Source of the DNA: Paraburkholderia mimosarum LMG 23256 = NBRC 106338
GTDB lineage: Bacteria > Pseudomonadota > Gammaproteobacteria > Burkholderiales > Burkholderiaceae
NCBI RefSeq assembly: GCF_000739815.1
Contig: NZ_BBJJ01000016.1
Location: 62,001-126,000, forward strand
Direction: 5' to 3'
DNA length: 64,000 nt
The notes under the pieces were generated by a model. It saw nothing but the letters and a program-made list of their open reading frames with translations. It was not told the origin of the DNA and made no database searches. The translations under genes were made by a program, and so were the position numbers. Shown in pieces: positions 19,467 to 29,313 of this stretch (position 1 is the stretch's first letter; each line of letters begins with the position of its first letter).

Positions 19467-20762
19467 TCAGTCGAGCGGCGACGAGCGCAGATCGGCGACC
19501 TGTTGCGGGGACACCGGCATGCCCTTGTTGCCCCACGACATACGGATGAACGTCACGACCGCCGCCACCTCCTGATTCGAGAGCGACTGTGCGAACGGCG
19601 GCATGCCGTAAGGGCGCGGGTTGCCCTCCGTGCTCGGCGGATAACCGCCGTTGAGCACCATGCGGATCGGATTCACGGCCGAATGCATCTGGATAGACTG
19701 ATTGTTCGCAAGCGGCGGGAAGTTCGGCGGCATGCCGAGACCGTTGTCCGCGTGGCACTTGGCACACTGGTCATGGTAGATCTTCTGACCTTGCTGCAAG
19801 AGTTCGCCACCAAACGCTTCCGATGTCTCCATTTGCATCGTTTCGGGCGCTTCCTTCTTCTGCGGGATGGTCTTCAGGTACGTGGCCATCGCGTGGATGT
19901 CGTCATCCGAGAGATATTGCAGACTGTTGTGGATCACGTCCGCCATCGGGCCGAACACGGCGCCGCGCTCGGAAACGCCGGTCTTCAGGAGACTCGAGAT
20001 GTCCCTGATGTCCCAGTCGCCGAGGCCGCCTTCGCTGCCCGTGAGCGACGGCGCGTACCAGTTCTGCAGCGGGATCAGACCGCCCGCGAAAGCCGCCGAG
20101 TTGACCGGACCGCCCATCGCGTTGATCGAGGTATGGCACATGCCGCAGTGGCCGAGGCCTTCCACGAGATACGCGCCGCGATTCCATTCGACCGATTTGG
20201 TCGGATCGGGCTTGTATTCGCCCTCGCGGAAGAACAGCGTGCGCCAGCCGATCAGCAGGTTGCGGTTGTTGAACGGGAACTTGAGTTCGTGCGGCCGGCT
20301 CGGCACGTTCACCGGCGGTACCGAGCGCAGATAGGCGAAGATCGCGTCCGAGTCGGCGCGCGTGACCCTGGTGTAGCTCGTGAACGGGAAGGCCGGATAG
20401 AGCAGGCTGCCGTCCTTCGAGCGACCCGTGTGCATGGCGCGGTAGAAGTCGTTGGCGCTCCACTTGCCGATGCCGTACTGGTCGTCGGGCGTGATGTTGG
20501 GCGTGTAGAGCGTGCCGAACGGCGTGGCCATCGGCAAGCCGCCCGCGAACATCTGGCCGCCGCGCACCGTGTGGCAGGCAATGCAGTCGCCGGCGCGGGC
20601 GAGGTATTCGCCCTTCTTGATGAGGTCGGCCTGGTCGGCGGGCGTCGCGGCCTGCACGGCGCCATTGCGCAGCCAGTCGGTGCCCGACCAGAGCACCGGT
20701 ACGAGGGCCGCGGCGGCGGCCACGACGACGGCGGAAAGTGCGAACAGGGACTTTCGGTTCAT
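19467..20762 (-). CDS. Triheme c-type cytochrome, GMC-dehydrogenase partner type
   Basis: The 431-residue secreted cytochrome has an N-terminal signal or anchor (residues 5-25), then three heme sites: Cys60-Ile-Ala-Cys-His64, Cys206-Gly-Met-Cys-His210 and Cys333-Ala-Lys-Cys-His337. This matches the cytochrome subunit of membrane-bound gluconate, sorbitol or alcohol dehydrogenases, which passes electrons from a flavin (GMC) or PQQ subunit to quinone. No such dehydrogenase gene is present nearby. It lies 22 bp downstream of a diheme cytochrome gene, so the two are likely co-transcribed. The start ATG at 20760-20762 opens MNRKSLFALSAVVVAAA. Confidence 0.92.
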   Translation of the reverse strand: MNRKSLFALSAVVVAAAAALVPVLWSGTDWLRNGAVQAATPADQADLIKKGEYLARAGDCIACHTVRGGQMFAGGLPMATPFGTLYTPNITPDDQYGIGKWSANDFYRAMHTGRSKDGSLLYPAFPFTSYTRVTRADSDAIFAYLRSVPPVNVPSRPHELKFPFNNRNLLIGWRTLFFREGEYKPDPTKSVEWNRGAYLVEGLGHCGMCHTSINAMGGPVNSAAFAGGLIPLQNWYAPSLTGSEGGLGDWDIRDISSLLKTGVSERGAVFGPMADVIHNSLQYLSDDDIHAMATYLKTIPQKKEAPETMQMETSEAFGGELLQQGQKIYHDQCAKCHADNGLGMPPNFPPLANNQSIQMHSAVNPIRMVLNGGYPPSTEGNPRPYGMPPFAQSLSNQEVAAVVTFIRMSWGNKGMPVSPQQVADLRSSPLD

Positions 20763-20784
20763 ATCGGCTGTCTCCCCCGGCGCC

Positions 20785-21552
20785 TTATTGCGGTTCGCTG
20801 CCGCAGGCAAGCGGCGTCTTCAGTGAGCCAGCGGGCGCCGGCACGGGGTTCTGCGGCGCGCTCTGCGTGGAGAGCCAGGCCGCGACCGCATTCACGTCAT
20901 TGTCGGTGAGGCGCGTGGCGATCTCATGCATGCAGTCCGGTGCCTTCGCATGCCGCGAGCCCGAGCGCCAGGCGCCGATCTGCGCGCTGATATAGTCCGC
21001 ATGCAAACCGACGAGGCCAGGAATGGCCGGCTCCATGCCCGTGAGCTTCGCGCCATGGCACGCCGCGCAGGCGGGCACCTGCTTGGCCGGATCGCCGTGC
21101 AGCACGATGGCCTGACCGCGCGCGAGCGTGTCACTGCCGACCGAAGGCTTCGCGGGCGGCGGATAGGGCGGTCGCTGCTGCGAGAAGTATGTCGCGATCT
21201 CGTGCAGGTAATCGTCGGAGAGATAGGTGACCAGATAATTCATCGGAGGGTACTTGCGGCGACCCTCGCGGAAGTTCATTAGCTGGTTGAACAGGTACTC
21301 GGCCGGTTTGCCCGCGAGACGCGGGAAGTAATCGTTGTCGGTGCCCTGGCCGTGCGTGCCGTGGCACGCGGTACAACCCTGCACGCGGGAAGCGATGGTG
21401 TCGGGGGCTTTGGGCTGTGGGGCTGACGCCGCCGTTTGGGCGTATGCAGCGCTGAGAACGCTGGTCGCCCCGAGCAAAAGTGCTGCTCCCAGAGGCGCGA
21501 CGAGCGGAATGAGCGGTCGGAAGATACGTCTTGGGGACACGCGTAACTCCAT
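20785..21552 (-). CDS. Diheme c-type cytochrome (c4/c553 type)
   Basis: The 255-residue protein begins MELRVSPRRIFRPLIPLVAP and has a signal peptide that probably ends at AYAQ near residue 38. Two heme-binding CxxCH sites, VQGCTACHGTHG and VPACAACHGAKL, sit in two similar halves of about 90 residues each, the layout of cytochrome c4. It is a periplasmic electron carrier. The gene leads the pair with the triheme cytochrome (22 bp gap). Axial Met candidates lie in YPPMNYLV and APDCMHEIA. The start is chosen because the signal peptide begins there; an upstream frame continues but has no secretion character. Confidence 0.9.
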   Translation of the reverse strand: MELRVSPRRIFRPLIPLVAPLGAALLLGATSVLSAAYAQTAASAPQPKAPDTIASRVQGCTACHGTHGQGTDNDYFPRLAGKPAEYLFNQLMNFREGRRKYPPMNYLVTYLSDDYLHEIATYFSQQRPPYPPPAKPSVGSDTLARGQAIVLHGDPAKQVPACAACHGAKLTGMEPAIPGLVGLHADYISAQIGAWRSGSRHAKAPDCMHEIATRLTDNDVNAVAAWLSTQSAPQNPVPAPAGSLKTPLACGSEPQ

Positions 21553-22193
21553 CTTTATCGTGGACCTGACCAGGCTTCGAACGGCCCGGCTTGTAGGCTG
21601 CGCGCGATGAAAGCAGAAGACCCGTGCGCGCTGCGGCGACGCAGCAGATTCTAGCATCCGGGACTAATAGTGACCATTTGCCACATGCGCCACAAGCGTC
21701 TCGCGATGCCCTCGAGCCGCCGCGCGACGCGCTTGCGGCCGAGGGTCGCGGCGCCGGTTATGATTCTGCACCTGTTCGCCAATCGGTGACACGGGGTTGT
21801 CCCTCACCGGCGCCCCATCCGGCGAGCACCGGATGCCGTTCGCATGACTGAGGATGACGCTGCACGAGCGTGCTGCTTCGGTTCCCCTTCGTGACTCGAT
21901 GCTCGTGCATTGAACTGGCGTTGACGGCGCATCGAATCGGCGACGTGGGTGCATCGAACCGCGCATTGAACCGCGCATTGAACCGATTCATGCGGCAGCT
22001 ATCGAAGCAGGCACCGCTGCGGGACGCGCGACGTGCTGCGCGCGCGGCGGCTGCTGTTTTCATGTTGTTTTCATGTTGTTTCCTTGCCACTCGTCTCGAT
22101 GACTCCTATTGCACTTTCCCTATCGTTGCTGCAAGCCACCTGTTCCGCTTCGCGCGCCGTTCGCGCGAGCCTCACGCGGGAGGGCGAAGTCCG
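21553..22193. other. Intergenic stretch with short repeats, no gene supported
   Basis: About 640 bp between the divergent cytochrome and copD genes. It holds a small perfect hairpin CATCCGG/CCGGATG (21816-21822 and 21829-21835), a 12-bp tandem repeat (CGCGCATTGAAC region, about 21959-21984) and an exact 11-bp tandem TTTTCATGTTG (22057-22067, 22068-22078). The frame of copD is open back to 21870, but nothing in it resembles the CopD family or a signal peptide. Confidence 0.6.
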
Positions 22194-23120
22194 ATGAACG
22201 CTGACTGGCTCTCGATCGGGCAGGTCGCCATGGCGGCCATCGTCAACATGGCCTATGCGTTCGCGCTAGGGTCGGCGTTCTATGGCGCCTGGCTCGACAA
22301 GGACGGCCGCACGCCGGTCGCACCCGCGCGCCTTGCATGGCTGCGCGCGCAACGCTCGTTGCGTGCCTCGGCGTTCGTGCTCGTGGTCGCGCTCGTCATG
22401 TGGATGCTTTACGAGAGCGCGTCGGTGAGCGGCGAATCGTTGCCCGGCGCGTTCGGCGTGGTGCGCACCGTGCTCTCGCAAACGCGCGTTGGCCACGCAT
22501 GGTCCGTCGCGCTCGCGGGGGCGCTCGTGCTGTTCGGCTGCGCGTTCGCGACCGCCAGCGTGGCGCGCGATGGCGTGCTGTGGCTCGCGCTCGTCGCCAT
22601 CGCTGCGGGTCGCGCGGGCCTCGGCCATGCCGCCGATGCCGGCCTCGCTTCGGCGGCGCTCGGGCTGCATACGCTGCACTTGCTCAGCGCCAGCGCGTGG
22701 AGCGGCATCGTCATGGCGGGCGGCCTCGCCGTGCTGCCGGCGCTCGGCGCTTCGACCGCGCGCGGCGTGCTGATCCGCACCGCGGGCCAGGTCTCGAACG
22801 TGGCGTTCTTCGCCGTGGGCTTCGTGATCGCGACGGGCGTGTTCGACGCGCTGCGCGGCAGCGGCGGTTCGATCGACGCCATCGTGAACAGCACGTGGGG
22901 TCGTGTGCTTCTCATCAAGGTGGCGCTCGTTCTGATCGCACTCGTGATGGGCGGCTTCAACCGGCTGGTGGCGATGCCGGAACTGCGGCGCTCCGCGTCG
23001 ACGGCGGCGGCGCGCCGCTTCGTCAACGTGATCCATCTCGAAGCGATCGTCATGATCGGCGTGCTGGTGACGGCGGCCGTGCTCGCGCACAGCGTGCCGG
23101 GCTACGTGTTGCAGGGCTGA
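22194..23120 (+). CDS. CopD-family copper-resistance membrane protein
   Basis: The 308-residue inner-membrane protein has about eight hydrophobic segments and is expected to move copper or to feed copper to the periplasm, as in the CopCD system. No copC is seen next to it. His residues in LHTLHLLSASAWSG and INVIHLEAIV-like NVIHLEAIVM fit the conserved CopD transmembrane motifs (first: HLLSASAWSGIVMAGG). The start ATG is preceded by GGGAGGGCGAAG. It faces two c-type cytochromes across a 640-bp spacer, which may hint at copper-related respiration, but that is inference. Confidence 0.87.
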   Translation: MNADWLSIGQVAMAAIVNMAYAFALGSAFYGAWLDKDGRTPVAPARLAWLRAQRSLRASAFVLVVALVMWMLYESASVSGESLPGAFGVVRTVLSQTRVGHAWSVALAGALVLFGCAFATASVARDGVLWLALVAIAAGRAGLGHAADAGLASAALGLHTLHLLSASAWSGIVMAGGLAVLPALGASTARGVLIRTAGQVSNVAFFAVGFVIATGVFDALRGSGGSIDAIVNSTWGRVLLIKVALVLIALVMGGFNRLVAMPELRRSASTAAARRFVNVIHLEAIVMIGVLVTAAVLAHSVPGYVLQG

Positions 23121-23159
23121 AATGTCGTCGCAGCGGCTTGCTCGTCGCTTCCTGGCAGC

Positions 23160-23459
23160 TTATTCGTAGCCGAGCCGGTGACTGAGGATCGGCGCGAAGA
23201 AGAGGGCGATGGCGCAGCCGGTGGCGTTGCCTTCGAGTCCCGCGAGCGCGGCAACCGATGAAGGATTCGCGATCAGTGCGACCAGTTGCGGCGCGCACCA
23301 TAGCGCCGCGGCGCCAATCGCGGCGTACTCCACACAGCCAATGCGCCAGCCGCGCGCGCAGGCGATGGCGCCGGCGAGCACGCGCAGAAAGCCGAAGAGG
23401 ACGAGCGCGCCCACGGCGGCTTGTTCGCGGATCAGATAGTCGGGAAGCGACGCATCCAT
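23160..23459 (-). CDS. Small membrane protein, uncharacterised
   Basis: A 99-residue protein begins MDASLPDYLIREQAAVGALV and contains about three hydrophobic segments (residues 17-35, 43-65 and 78-93) separated by short charged turns. It is likely an inner-membrane protein. An in-frame TTG five codons upstream is possible but not needed. It converges on copD (39 bp apart). I do not recognise a family, although the size and topology resemble some small holin-like or accessory membrane proteins. Confidence 0.6.
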   Translation of the reverse strand: MDASLPDYLIREQAAVGALVLFGFLRVLAGAIACARGWRIGCVEYAAIGAAALWCAPQLVALIANPSSVAALAGLEGNATGCAIALFFAPILSHRLGYE

Positions 23460-23744
23460 GGAAATCCCTTGCAACGCAGAGGTTGGGTTGCAGGGAAATC
23501 AGCAAGGAGCAGGCCAGTGGGAAGCGTCGGCCCGTGCAGGCTGCGTTCGCTGATGGCAGCGCCATGAGCGGCGCGGGTTTGCGTGAACTCGCTGTGTGTG
23601 CAAACGACATAGGCCGTTCGAGCGAATCGCAAGCGCGCGTGCAGGAGCACGCAAAGCCTCGGGAAACGTTACATCGCCGAAACGCGCGGAATTGACCGCG
23701 CCGCGTCACCGTGGCTGCCGCGCGTTTGGCGTTTCATCTGTGCA

Positions 23745-24893
23745 TCACCATTCGGCGACGCTGCCGTCCTCGTGACGCCACACCGGATTGCGCCAGCGGT
23801 GCCCGGTTTTCGCCATCTCGCGCACTTTCTCTTCGTTCACGTCGATGCCGAGCCCTGGGCCCTGCGGAATCGACACGAAGCCGTCCTCGTACCTGAAAAC
23901 CTCGGGATTCCTGATGTAGTCGAGCAGGTCGTTGCCCTTGTTGTAGTGAATGCCGAGGCTCTGTTCCTGGATGAACGCGTTGTAGCTCACCGCGTCGATC
24001 TGCAGGCAGGTGGCGAGCGCGATCGGACCGAGCGGGCAGTGCAGCGCGAGCGCGACGTCGTACGCCTCGGCCATCGCGGCGATCTTGCGGCACTCGGTGA
24101 TGCCGCCCGCGTGCGAGGCGTCGGGCTGGATGATGTCGACGTAGCCGCCCGCGAGAATGTGCTTGAAGTCCCAGCGCGAGTAGAGGCGCTCACCCAGCGC
24201 GATCGGCGTGCTGGTCTGGTTGACGATGTCGCGCAGCGCCTCGACGTTCTCGGAAAGCACCGGCTCTTCGATGAACATCAGCTTGAACGGATCGAGTTCC
24301 TTCGCGAGCACCTTGGCCATCGGCTTGTGCACACGTCCATGGAAGTCCACGCCAATGCCGACGTTCGGGCCCACGGCTTCGCGCACAGCCGCGACGTTGT
24401 TGATGACGCCTTGGACCTTGTCGAACGTGTCGATGATCTGCAGTTCTTCGGAGCCGTTCATCTTCACGGCCTTGAAGCCGCGCTCGACCACGGCGCGCGC
24501 GTTGTTGGCGACGTCGCTCGGACGGTCGCCGCCGATCCACGAATACACCTTGATCTTGTCGCGCACCTGGCCGCCGAGCAGCGCATGCACGGGCACGCCG
24601 TGGTGCTTGCCCAGGATGTCCCATAGCGCCTGGTCGACGCCTGCAATGGCGCTCATCGAGATCGGGCCGCCACGGTAGAAGCCCGCGCGGTACATCACCT
24701 GCCAATGGTCTTCGATGAGGAGCGGGTCCTTGCCGATCAGATAGTCGGCGAGTTCTTCGACGGCGGCTGCGACCGTGTGGGCGCGACCCTCGACGACCGG
24801 CTCGCCCCAGCCGACGATGCCCTCGTCCGTTTCGATCTTGAGAAAGAGCCAGCGCGGCGGAACGACGAAGGTTTCGAGCCTGGTGATTTTCAT
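23745..24893 (-). CDS. dgoD: D-galactonate dehydratase
   Basis: Enolase-superfamily enzyme that dehydrates D-galactonate to 2-dehydro-3-deoxygalactonate, the first step of the DeLey-Doudoroff branch. The 382-residue protein begins [20 protein letters not shown]. Expected features are visible: Mg-binding acidic residues in [17 protein letters not shown] and [10 protein letters not shown], and the catalytic His in DASHAGGI and [15 protein letters not shown] eight bases before the ATG is a good ribosome site. It is divergent from a GntR regulator, with a 10-bp palindrome in the spacer. Other DGO genes are not present in this window. Confidence 0.94.
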   Translation of the reverse strand: MKITRLETFVVPPRWLFLKIETDEGIVGWGEPVVEGRAHTVAAAVEELADYLIGKDPLLIEDHWQVMYRAGFYRGGPISMSAIAGVDQALWDILGKHHGVPVHALLGGQVRDKIKVYSWIGGDRPSDVANNARAVVERGFKAVKMNGSEELQIIDTFDKVQGVINNVAAVREAVGPNVGIGVDFHGRVHKPMAKVLAKELDPFKLMFIEEPVLSENVEALRDIVNQTSTPIALGERLYSRWDFKHILAGGYVDIIQPDASHAGGITECRKIAAMAEAYDVALALHCPLGPIALATCLQIDAVSYNAFIQEQSLGIHYNKGNDLLDYIRNPEVFRYEDGFVSIPQGPGLGIDVNEEKVREMAKTGHRWRNPVWRHEDGSVAEW

Positions 24894-24987
24894 GCGGTGT
24901 CTCCTGTGCAGGGCGGTAGGGCGGCGCGGCGCACAACGCGCGCGGCACGTGTTCAGGCGCACATACTACTGCAAAATTCGCCTTTAA

Positions 24988-25746
24988 GTGCTATTAATAG
25001 TATTATTTCGTGTCGATTCCCAGTATCTGGACTGGATTCGCATCGTCCGTTCCTCGAGGAGAAAGCCGATTCAACGCGATCTGCATGGCACCGTGGCCTA
25101 CGAACTCGGCAGCGCAATCCTGCGTGGCGACTATCCGCCCGCGACGGTGCTGCCGCGCGAGGCCGAACTGATGGAAACCTTCGATGTGAGCCGCACGGTG
25201 CTGCGCGAGGCGCTGCGCACGCTCACTTCGAAGGGGCTCGTGGAATCGCGCCCGCGCGTGGGCACCCGGGTGCGCGCGCGTGACGCCTGGAACCTGCTGG
25301 ATGCCGACGTGCTCGACTGGTACGCGCGTGTGGCACCGCCGCTGGCCTTTGCGCTCAAGCTCCAGGAAATGCGCGAGATGATCGAGCCGTTCGCGGCGGG
25401 CCTGGCCGCCAGTGCGCACGATGCCGACGCGCTTGCGTCGCTCGCCAGCGCGCATGATGCGATGGCGCAGGCGCGCAATGTAGACGAATGGGTGCGCGCG
25501 GACCTGCGCTTTCATCTTGCCGTGCTCGGCGCTTGCCGCAATGAATTGCTGGTGCCGCTCGGTACGCTGATCGAGCGGACGCTGGAAGGCCAGTTGCGCG
25601 TGAACGCGAAGCGCGCGGAAGTCTTCAACGCGGCGTTGCCGGATCACACTGCCGTGTACGAGGCGATTGCTCGTCGCGACGCGCAGGCAGCGAGCCACGC
25701 GATGGCGGCGTTGTTGCAGGTGACGCGCGAGCGCATCGAGAGTTGA
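24988..25746 (+). CDS. GntR/FadR-family regulator (DgoR-like)
   Basis: The reading frame opens with GTG at 24988, directly after a stop, and encodes an N-terminal winged helix (YELGSAILRGDYPP through RTLTSKGLVESRPRVG) plus an FCD effector domain (DLRFHLAVLGACRNELLVP with its conserved acidic and His residues). It resembles DgoR, repressor of galactonate genes, and is divergent from dgoD. The start is doubtful: no ribosome site precedes GTG, while AGGAGA at 25057-25062 lies six bases before an ATT at 25069 exactly where family proteins begin. A shorter protein of about 225 residues is therefore possible. Confidence 0.88.
   Translation: MLLIVLFRVDSQYLDWIRIVRSSRRKPIQRDLHGTVAYELGSAILRGDYPPATVLPREAELMETFDVSRTVLREALRTLTSKGLVESRPRVGTRVRARDAWNLLDADVLDWYARVAPPLAFALKLQEMREMIEPFAAGLAASAHDADALASLASAHDAMAQARNVDEWVRADLRFHLAVLGACRNELLVPLGTLIERTLEGQLRVNAKRAEVFNAALPDHTAVYEAIARRDAQAASHAMAALLQVTRERIES
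24991..25000. promoter_or_regulatory. Palindrome CTATTAATAG, candidate GntR operator
   Basis: A perfect 10-bp palindrome sits in an AT-rich patch between dgoD and the GntR gene, on the promoter side of both. FadR-type regulators bind short AT-rich palindromes in such divergent spacers. If the GntR gene really starts at the GTG this site would be inside its coding region, which favours a later start. Confidence 0.45.
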
Positions 25747-26187
25747 GCGTTTGTGCCAGATGGGTGTGCGCGCAACGAATCGCAAACGGGCGCCGCAAGT
25801 GAGGACGTGAAACGTGTCCCTGGCCTCCGATGCGGTCCGGAAGGATTCAGGGTTTACCCCAATCAAAACCTTCCAAGGCGAGGCCGTTACCAAGTCAATC
25901 GCAATGATGTCCGGGGTTCGTTCGGAATGAAGAAGCAAACGATTGCGCAATATCTGCGGCTGTCATTCCGTTTGAGCCGATTTCCGGGGGCGATATATGG
26001 CTCTTGTGTCAGGCGCGTCGATCGAGCCTGGCTTCAGGTTTTCGCGGTGCGGCAGAGCCTGCTCGGGCAACCGCTGCTAGATGGCCTGCCTGCGCGTGAT
26101 CGTGAAAGCGGCGTCCAGGTCAGATCCGTGCCCCGCAGTTATGCGCCTGGGTCGATCTCTGTATCAGCCCGTTGAGGAACGCTAGAC
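25747..26187. other. Intergenic stretch after the GntR gene
   Basis: About 440 bp with lower GC than the surroundings. A plus-strand frame runs 25753-26175 but has no ribosome site and no recognisable protein character. No repeat or terminator is clear. Confidence 0.5.
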
Positions 26188-26502
26188 ATGTTCGACGCCG
26201 AAATTGCTGCGAGACTGCTTAACCGGTGGAATCGCAATCGCGCACAACCAGAACGCCATTCGGCGCTTGCCGTCCTGCAGGAGGGCAATCTCCACTTCAA
26301 GCAGGGAAGCGGCGACGTCCGTGCCGCCGACCCTGCCGCGGACTGGCGCCTCAGCATTGAATGGCTCACGTTCTCCGACGGCTCTCATGCCCTACGTGTC
26401 GCCGTCCCGAATGAGCAAGGCGATTGGTCGCCGTGGACCGCGACCGAGCCGATCGCAAAGCACGAAATGTGTGCATCGGCAGACAATGCCGATGTCGCTT
26501 AG
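26188..26502 (+). CDS. Small hypothetical protein, 104 residues
   Basis: The frame starts MFDAEIAARLLNRWNRNRAQ after GAGGAACGCTAGAC, a fair ribosome site. The middle has alternating beta-like segments (ADWRLSIEWLTFSDGSHALR and VAVPNEQGDWSPW), and no signal peptide or membrane segment is seen. I do not recognise a family. It lies in a low-density stretch next to another small orphan gene and a tRNA, so it may be real accessory content; coding status is likely but not certain. Confidence 0.5.
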   Translation: MFDAEIAARLLNRWNRNRAQPERHSALAVLQEGNLHFKQGSGDVRAADPAADWRLSIEWLTFSDGSHALRVAVPNEQGDWSPWTATEPIAKHEMCASADNADVA

Positions 26503-26721
26503 CGTCCTGTTGCAGGATTTTCGTCGCAGCAAGCGGCCACGGGCTGCTCCTCTTCTTCGCAGTCGATTGGTAGTGCGTCTCACGTAGGACCACTAACTGC
26601 CGTTACAGCGACGCGATTTGGCATGAACAGACGCGATGTCATTGCCGGAAGATCGCGGCTGTGGAGTCAGGACCGCAGATTTGAAATTCGATGCTTTCGC
26701 AAAACACACAAGGAAGCGACC

Positions 26722-26934
26722 GTGAACATGGCGAAGACCGAGATCGAACAACTGGAGAGCGCGTTGAATGCGTTGGTGCACCGCCCGCAGCTCATCCGCT
26801 TTGACTATTGGGCGTCCAGGATAGAGGGTCTGCTGGAGCAGACTGGCCTGTCTCCACGAGATCGACAACGCCTGCACGCCCTGCGCGATTTGCTCGGTCT
26901 TGTGCCGCGTGAGTGTACCGTCGTATCGCCGTAG
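26722..26934 (+). CDS. Small hypothetical protein, 70 residues
   Basis: The frame encodes a helical protein starting MNMAKTEIEQLESALNALVH and ending LLGLVPRECTVVSP, rich in Leu/Arg/Glu, perhaps a small coiled-coil or helical-hairpin protein. AAGGA lies seven bases before GTG 26722; an ATG two codons later (26728) has a less ideal 13-base spacing, so GTG is preferred. No family is recognised. It is 287 bp from the preceding small gene's start-to-stop neighbour and 210 bp from the tRNA. Confidence 0.5.
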   Translation: MNMAKTEIEQLESALNALVHRPQLIRFDYWASRIEGLLEQTGLSPRDRQRLHALRDLLGLVPRECTVVSP

Positions 26935-27100
26935 TGCCGGTCACGCAGTGCGCGTCGCGACCCAGGCGATACGCCGCAATCCACGCTACTCGAACGGCAA
27001 GCGGGCTGTTTGCATTGGCAAGCCGGCACGGCGACCTCATGGCGCGGAACTACGTGTGCGTGGGGTTGTGACCTGATTCGCACTTGAAGCGTCCCGAAAG

Positions 27101-27135
27101 ACAAAAGGCCGCTGCCCTTGCGGGACAGCGGCCTT
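27101..27135 (-). terminator. Terminator downstream of tRNA-Met
   Basis: AAGGCCGCTG (27105-27114) pairs perfectly with CAGCGGCCTT (27126-27135) around an 11-base loop; on the minus strand TTTT follows. It lies nine bases past the CCA end of the tRNA gene, where a tRNA terminator is expected. Confidence 0.85.
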
Positions 27136-27143
27136 CTTACAAC

Positions 27144-27220
<77 letters not shown>

Positions 27221-27334
27221 GAAGAAGACGAATTATGGCGATACACCCGGAGGGTGTCAACCCCCTTCGCCATCTTTTTCAAACCGGCGCTTGCGGCCCG
27301 ACCGGTCCCGCCTGCAAGCGCCTCCGCCAAACCA

Positions 27335-28993
<1,659 letters not shown>

Positions 28994-29313
28994 AAATGTC
29001 TCCAGTATTTTGATATGCGTGTGGTCCGTCGGGCGGCGAAGTGCGGCACGCTGCCCGCAGCGGTCCTGCGGAGCATTATTGGAATGGAAACTTACTGGTT
29101 TCTGACGCGAGTAGGGGTTTGCTGGCAACGTGTCGGAATGGGGTTCGATCGCTCATCATCGCCTAATTACGCGGCAACTGCTCATAGTCGTGCGCCAACG
29201 TCTCCTAACATCGTCTTGCTGCGGCGGGCTGGACGCGTTGGGTAAGGGTAAGTCCCATCCCGGATTTCACAGTCGATTGGTCAGATTCGCCGCTCTGACG
29301 GCGAGCGCACGGC
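28994..29313. other. Spacer between MHS transporter and histidine kinase
   Basis: About 320 bp holding no gene on either strand that I can support. It includes the promoter region of the transporter on the minus strand and the untranslated end of the kinase gene; no clear terminator hairpin is seen. Confidence 0.5.

Noticed and set aside
21870..22193. Upstream in-phase extension of copD
   Set aside because: No signal peptide, CopD homology or ribosome site; the ATG at 22194 has one.
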